This document shows positions 51,401-59,600 of a stretch of 64,000 nt of DNA, one piece after another (positions within the stretch are counted from its first letter, which is position 1; every line of letters begins with the position of its first letter). The DNA lies in NCBI GenBank assembly GCA_963377175.1, contig CAUJNA010003830.1, positions 203,501 through 267,500 on the forward strand, written 5' to 3'. This DNA is from Effrenium voratum. Taxonomy: Eukaryota > Sar > Dinophyceae > Suessiales > Symbiodiniaceae. The notes beneath the pieces were generated by a model, which had not been told where the DNA came from, searched no databases, and saw only the letters and a list, made by a program, of their open reading frames with translations. Position numbers and translations under genes: made by a program.

Positions 51401-54400
51401 TCAAGGCTCAGGGCCCTAGGTTCTATCCAAAGAACCTGGAAATCAAAGCTATGTTCGGAACCCTGACAGGTCAATCTAATTTGTTATTCTTTGGTTTTCG
51501 GGCTTTCAAGAGTTCCCGTTGCCCAATGACACTTTCAACCTTTTCAACTGACCATTTCAAGTGGTGCCGGCCAAGTGGGAGCCCACAGGACATCTGTGGA
51601 GTTCCTGAAACCCATTCCCCGCCGAACAGCTGCCTCCACTGTCCGGAGTAGACCACGCCGTTGGAATGTTCAAACCTGGTCGAGTCGACGACGCGCAGAC
51701 TGTATCCATGTGGCTGTCTGCGGCTTGGGCCACTGTCATACAAAATCCGTTCGTACCACCGTTCAGAAGCCCTGGAATGATTCGATTCCACTGTAAGTAC
51801 TAACAACCGTTGCAGTTTCATGGTTTTGTAGATGCTGCGAAATGGAGTGCACAACCATCCACAGATGCCAGTTGGAAACCTCCGGACTCATCTCTATCGG
51901 GGCCCGTCCCGTCCCTGAGGCGAACAAGCTGGCGATTTGGCCGACAGGCTACCTGCAAATGGATTCCGCCCGTGTCCAGATGTTCCTTTGAGGCGCGCAA
52001 AGCCACCATGGGCGCACCATGTCCCGTGCCAAAGTCCCCCAACAAAGCATGAGGAAATTGGAGCGAAACAGCCTGCAACTTGCAGACTTGCAACACATGA
52101 GGAGCTCTTCCCCGGGGTCCCGAAGAATGAATTTCACCTTACAACCCTTGAAATGGCAACAAACTTTGCCTTTGGCCGTCCCGAACGACGAATGAACAGC
52201 ACCTATCTACCTAAAAACTCGATCCAACAGTGCAGCTAATTCTGAATTCCGTCAGCGACTACCAGCTGCTGAGGAACATTCAGACCAGCACCATGCCTTC
52301 CCCTGCGAGTCGGATCTAGTCCAACAACGGCAAGGTTCACCAACCTGCAATATGTCAGGGTTGATCAAAAGATCCTCTAATGACCATTGGTTGGAAAACC
52401 CACCCAAAAAGAGATGATGTCTCCCACATGGGACAAGTTACCCTTGGTCAACACTGGGGGCCCTAAATGGAACATTGGTCAAATTCCACCTAGATTCTGA
52501 TCAAAATTATTGATGGGGAGCTACCTGTTATAAGGAAGTTCCTTCAGCAAAATAGCCAGACCGCCAGAAACTAAAGCTCTTCCATATGTTATCTTCATTT
52601 GATTTGCTGTAAGAAAACAGGGATGCACCGAATCGGATGAACCCCACAACCCCACATGCCTGACTCCCGACGCCCGACGCCCGACTCGATTCGCCATCCA
52701 AGGAATCGAATCCGAGAGGCAGCCCCTTGCCGCTGGCCATGTTGCAGCTCCAGTAGCCCTGGATGGCTCCGCTGCCCGGAGTTCGCGTGTTGAACGGGGG
52801 GTTGGGGTTGGGTTGAACGCATCTCTCTTCCGATCGAGTTGACTGGCCAAACAAGTTCCTAGAAGTTCCTTGGTCTTGCCACTCAAAGGGTCTGCCAAAG
52901 ATTTGAGTAAAGTCCAGGAACTCCGGAAGTGACAAATGGAAACCGACAGAAACCCCGACGCCAAAAAAGCGGCCGCCAAATCCATACGAACGGGTACATG
53001 GACCCTCAAGATACACCGAACAACGGGGGGTATTGCCAGCCAAAATTATTATATGGTTGGTGATGTCCCTTTTTTTAAGCCAGTTTGAGGGTCACCCAGT
53101 GCAATCAGAAGGCGAACGGTACAACGGCGGGCGGGAAATGCGGTTGATGTGTTTCAGTGAATCCACGAAACCGAAACATTTGGCTGCTTTCTCAGTTGCC
53201 CCTTAATTAGACACCCAGACAGGAAAGGACCAAAAAGGAGCCAAACATGGAGCTATAAAGAATGGGTTACCCTTTTGGGACCTTACTAAAAATGGTACTC
53301 AAAATTGGAAAACGAAAAGGTTCTTTCAGGTCGATGCGCTTTGGGCGCAAGAGTTTACTGGAAACTGTTATCCGTTCCCGGCTCAGGCTCGGACACCTAA
53401 ACCGGGACAAACATGTCCTTCGCAGCCATGTTAGATTGCCAAAACAACGGTTGCCGCGTTTTCTATGTAGGGATCGTTTCTGGGTACCCTGTCTAACCCA
53501 CGTATAACCATATGTTTTGGGCACCAGTAAGTTGGCCCTTGAAAAAAACAAACAAAAACATGGCAACAGTGAAGTAACCCATTCTGACTCACTGGGTCGT
53601 CGATGTCACTTTTACGGCTTCACGAATTCCTGTGGCCTTGTTCCCTACGAAGGATTCGACCAGGGCAACCGGTATGTCGGGCAAGTATCTGGAGCCCCAT
53701 CGCCTGTTAAACATGGTCCTTGGTATGTCCATAAGCGACTGTGCACAAACAAGCGCAAGCAATCAGAGGGAATGTTTTGAGAAAACACCAAACTGACTCA
53801 TACGTTCTGGCCAGCAGAAGGGTGTGGGTGTTAGTCAACATCATGGACAAAGCACTCTCTCGCTTCTGACATCTTTTCACCAAGACAAAGCACCCTTTCT
53901 TTGTCATTGGTGAGCACATGCTCGGGTCGGACCGGACTGAGACTTTCGATCCATGTCCCCGGCCAAACTTCCCAAAAGTCGAGGGCCATCGCATATCAAG
54001 GGTACACGTAGACGGGTTCATGGGGTTCGCACTACCTTGTTTCAAGGTTGTCCAAGCTGCTGATGGAGAAAATTGTGCAGTTAAGATCATTCCCTCGACA
54101 GGAAGCTTGCGAGTTGGGTCTATGGCCGCCCTTGGCCACGGTGCACACTCCAAGTTTATAAGCCTCATGCCGGGTCCATGTCTACCGGAAAAAGCAGAAC
54201 ATACTGTCCCATCTAGTGGCCATGGGGGGATAAACAGGCCACCATTTTTCAGTTGGTAGTTGCATTGCTTCGCGGGGACCTTTCTCCGGCGGAGGTCTGG
54301 GAGATCGTCGTCAAACACTTTGTCCATACTTTTGTTTGCCCTCACAGTGGCATTTTGGAACAAAAGAACTGGATCACCCTTTCTCGTTAGGGAACCCCCT

Positions 54401-56589
54401 CCAGAAAAAACAAACAAACAAGCGAATGCAATGCCGCATTGCGTCAAAGAAGTTGGGACATTCCTTTTCAGCGGCAAGTCGGGCCGAAAACCCGCTGGTT
54501 GCAGCCTTGTACCGGGCGCCGTCTGGCCAGGTCTGCGCGGGCAGCTTGGTCCGTATTTTTGTTTAAAAGGGCCGCCACAACACAGAAAGAGGAAACAAAA
54601 CTTGTGGATCTGGAATTGGCCTTTGAGAGTGGATAAGCGTTTGTTTGTGAGTTTGTGTGATTTGTTTTATTGGTTGTCTGTCTGTTTGTTTTTGAGGGCA
54701 CTTTCGTTTTACTGTAGTTTAAAGGGAAACCAACATGGACACATTTTTGAGGTCTCCCCTTTTTTGATACGGTAATACGGCAGCGGGTTGCCCGTATGTC
54801 TCCTCCTCCAGCCCTGCTCTGGCCCTGCGCAAATTCCTGCACGCCTCTCCGCGTGCATTTTTCCTCCACGGGGTCAAAATAATTGACGCTTTCTGGCTTC
54901 TGGGGGTTCTCAAAGTCAGATAAAATAATTGACGCTGACGCTTTCTGGGGGTTCTCAAAGATAGGGTTGGGGTTCTCAAAGTCAGATGAAGTTGTTCGCC
55001 TTTAACCCACTTAGGGAGGTGACTTTGATCATGGTAAAATCACGAGGCCAGGTTTGATCCTTAGTGCCCGAAGCGGGCGCATGGTTTCCAATCTCGGCTC
55101 CTTTGTCAGAAACTCGAGAGCTCAGGCTTTTGCGGTGCTCGCCGCTTCCGGGCTTCTATGTTCCCTCCGTGTTCCCCCCCCCCCCCAATTTAGGGTGCTG
55201 GGCCAGAGTCTTCCAATAACAAATGGATCGATTCAACAAAAGGCATCACTTCTAGTGACCATATGGGTGTATCCTTTTTGGGGACCCCCGCAAACAGAAA
55301 AAGAGCTCAGAGCTCAGGTTTCCTGTTGGTTTCCCGTACAAAAACAACAAACAACCTTTTGAGGGTATCCTCCAAAACGACACCACCCATAGCCCCTTCA
55401 CAGCAAAATCCACCCACGCCTTTCAACACAAACGGCGGTGAGGTCTGAAGCCCGCGGACCCCTCACCGCAAAACAAAAACGAAAACAATTCGGGCGGCGG
55501 CGGCGGTGTCCCTTTGGCTGTCAAAGCATGCAGAAAGGGGCTTCCAAGACAGAAAGAGAGGACACCCGTTGGATAGATGGATCCCGCCTCACAAGTCTTT
55601 TGGGTTCATTGGCTGGGCTGATTCGCAGTCGGAAATTTCAAGGGTCTCCCCTGAAGAGAGCACCATTTTGACAGTTGGGTTTCAAGGTGCACCCACTCCA
55701 AAAGAAAAGAATCGAAAAGGCACAACTCAAGCCTGGGGGGAAAAAGGCATCAGCTAACTGGTGGATCTTTGAGCCAAAAACAAGGACATATAGGGACCCC
55801 TGTAAATGCATCTTACCTTTCCGACCTTTTTTTTGGACATGCTTACAACAACCCTTGCTGTTGCCAGCCCCCTACTAGCAAATGAACAGAACAGCCCAAA
55901 AAAACAAATACCTGGAGTCTCCATGACTCTTAAAAAAAAGGGGTCATTACCCAAAAAGGGGTCATGGACCCATTTTTTAAGGGTCATGGAGACTCTACGT
56001 ACGCCCAGCTGGGATCCAGATCGCATCTCTTCGAATCGAGCCTGCACGCCAAAGCCGGAGCGCTGGGCGCCTCGGTCGAGGTGGAGTTCCATATCTTTGC
56101 GCTTTACGCTGTGGGCTGGTCTTCACAACAACTTCTTGTTTTGATTGTTTATTTATTAAATTCATGTACAACAACCTATTTACCACAACATATTTACAAC
56201 AACTTATTGGCCTTTTCATTTGTTTTTGGGGGGCCGCGGTTCGTTCCCCGAAAGGCAAGAATTGCCTTGGCGTGTCGGTGTAATATTGACATATGGGGTG
56301 GTAATTTTGCAATCTAACACCCTTCTTGCCCCATCAGACTTCACCAATGTGAGGCTGCCCTGTCCTGGAAGTGCTTTCAATTGTCCACCCGCTTTTGGAT
56401 TGTTGGTTGATTTTAGAGGCAAATGTTGGAAGTCCACAAACACTCCAGGTATGCAATATGTCCACAGTTACCATCTAAATTGGGGTCACTTGCCAGGAAG
56501 TGAACTACGTTTGTCAAGAAACGTGGCACAATCCTCTTCGAAGCTAGGTGGAAACGGAGAAAGCAAAGAACCATCAATATATACATATT

Positions 56590-56624
<35 letters not shown>

Positions 56625-59600
56625 CTTATAATATATATATATATATGTATATGTATACATATGATTGGAACCATTATGGCTCTGTATCGTTACTTACCGC
56701 GGGTAAAAGGGCCGATTAATTCTATCGTAAACTTCGCTTGTTTTCTGGAGTGCCATACTGCTCGGAGGTGGTTCTCTTTTTAGGACGTGATCTACTTTTG
56801 GGGGTTTCCCTGACTGTACCTGAATGTTCGGCCAGGTTTGTAAGCGGTTGGCCAGGATTAACCGCAGTTCGGGCGACTCATACGGGGGTTACAACATCCC
56901 CACCCCGTTATGGGGGGGGGGGATGTCTGACAATGTAATTTGCATTTCTGGGGTGTGGCACCTAAAAGTGTGAGATTACATTGTCTTCGGGGGACGTGCC
57001 AAATGCAAGGTTACATTTTGAATGCTGGTGGACCTATCAGCAAGGTACCTCGCACATAACCAAGTGACAACTTCATGAGCTTGCCCCACTTCAAAAGCCT
57101 CTGCGCGTGTGCCACATCTGCCCCTCCAGCATCATCAGCTTACATTTTGCGACTCCCCCAACTTTTCTTGGGGGGAGGGGAGAGAAAAAGTAACTTTCGA
57201 CGTGCCCAGGTGTCAAGCTACATTTAACCCCCCCCCCTCCCCCCAAACAACCCTCATATACACACCTGGGGGAGGGGGGGGGGGGTTCCCGTTACTTGTT
57301 TTTTGTGTTTTGGGGGCCGGGGGGGGGGGGGGGAATGCAAATTACATTTTCACGTACCCCGCCGGCCCTAGGGGGTGGGGATGTTATACCCGAACGCTTA
57401 CTGTTACAACTTACTATCTTGACCGAAGACGTCCAAAAAAACCGAAGTTCACATCTGTGATCTTTTAGATATCGATCACCCTCGGAACGTCTACGCTGAC
57501 CAGAACAAGAACATAGCCCAACAAATCACCCCGAGCACAGAGCGATCAAAAAACAAACAGGTTTTTAAGACGCGGGGGAACAAAAAACACATGAAGCACA
57601 TCAATCCGTCAATTGGGCAATGGAAACCGTAGTGTTTGCTACATTTTCCCGGAGACCGAATATAGCCCGCTCTCTCTATATCATAAAGCAACAACGGCCA
57701 GGTAAGGTATAGTCAGCAGGAGGTCTAGGATTTCAAAACTGGTGAAACAGAAAAACAAAAACATTCCCCATGTAGTGGAGTCTTCAGCATCTTGAGCGAT
57801 CTGGCAAGCCCCCCCCCTCCCGCATGGGTTTGTCTCAACATAGGAATCGGAACCCCCTATTTAGGTGGCGTCCATTTGTTTGTTCCTCATAAACAACCCC
57901 AAACCATTGCCTCCATTTGCTTTTTCGCCTGGACAAAAGTGAGAACACACTTCGAGTAGCGAAATCGACTCCCGTTAAGACCAAGAAGGGAAAATCATAT
58001 GAATAGTCACACGAACACGATTCTGACTTACGCAAATGGAAGATCGGGTGCCCTTAAAAAGTTGGACGCCCCGGCTCACGGAGATGGGCAACGTGAGACA
58101 CCCTCAAAACAAAGTGTTCCAAAGCCTCAAATCCAGGGGCACAAAAAGTTTGGGTTGATCAAAATGTCCGAAATACGTAGGATGATTCTTGGGGGAAACC
58201 ACTCTGATATTTCCCCACGTGGTAAAAGCTGCCCATGGTCATTTGGGGCCAGCAATATTGATCAACCCGACAGGGTACCCCGAAAGCCAAATCCAAATCC
58301 AATCCAGATATTGCTGCATTTCCCACCAAAAGTTGGCAGTTTACAAAAGTGACATCTATGAAGTGTCTGCAACTGTTGGTGGGAACAAAACAAATGAGGG
58401 ATCCCTATATGTTTCAATCCGTGTTACGTGTTGTTTCAGGAACTTAACAGGTGGGAAATCGTGTGATTGTGGAGCCATGTTCTCTGTCCAATCCTAGCAC
58501 GTAGCCTTGTTTTTCTTTGTCCAAACACCAGGGGCTACCTGATCAATGGAATCTCAACTTCCCACTAGGTGGATTCGATTGGTTTGGTGGTTCAGGAGGT
58601 AGTTTTCCATTCCTCCACAACAGCCCGGGGTCCAAATCCAAATCCACCGATTCGGCTCCAATCCCTAGGGGCTCCCCGAACGGAGACGCCAGGTGCCCGC
58701 AGTGTTCGCAGGAACCGGGGTTCGGGCCCATCCATTCTCCGTCGTACACGGCGCCGCTCCGGAACACGTGCTTCCTGCGCTGTTTGCAGCCCCGGCCGAA
58801 AAAACCGAGGGCGGGAAGCACGTCGTAAAAAGAGGCCACAAAGGAAGGCGATCCAGTTGTCTTGAGGGAACCCCCGATGGAAAAACAAAAGAACGGCGCA
58901 CACAAACTTCCTTCCCCCACCGAAATTACAAAAACAAACAAACAAACAAGCAAGCAAACAAACAAACCGAGTCTTGATACTGGAAACACGCATGGCACGA
59001 AGGGAAGCAAATCCGAAACATAGGGCAAAAGAACTGCTTGAATTGAGAGGTGACCCTCTGGCTCCTGAGGGGCGCTTGGCCATCCTTTGGCCCTGTGCCC
59101 CCGTACAGCAAGGGATGCTGACAGGCACACTCAGCAAAGTGGGGGGAGTCGTTCAAGGCTTTTTAAATTTTCAGAAGTATGATGGTGCTATGGCAGGTAT
59201 TGCGGTTTTGCAGTACCCAGCAAACGAAGTCTAATTCTTTGGGTGTGTCTTCTCTGAGGGTACCCACTTTTAGCAGAAAACCAACCGGGGATCCCTTCAA
59301 ATAAAAGACACACCTGTTCCCTGCCGGAAACATGACCTCATTTTGGGCTGTCCGTTTAGTGGCTGAAATGGTTTCGTGGCTGAAATGGAAACAAACCAAC
59401 TAAAACTCCAAAACAAAACGCCTGAAAACCCTACGATGGCTGGGAACCACCAAGCACTTAGGTCCTGCCTGGATCGCCAGTTGCTGCTTTTCCATACACG
59501 TTACCCCCAAAAACCAGCAACAGTGACTACTTGGCTATCTAGGTGGGCCCTATTCACATCGCTCTCAAACCCCACTCGCGATTGCGGCGCGCGCACCTGT

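Noticed and set aside
53596..53690. Plus-strand 'GLVPYEGFDQGNRYVGQ' looking like a MORN unit
   Set aside because: It is on the opposite strand to the consistent gene, and no plus-strand MORN exon chain exists. The minus-strand reading NKATGIREA also does not fit the exon 4 to 5 junction.
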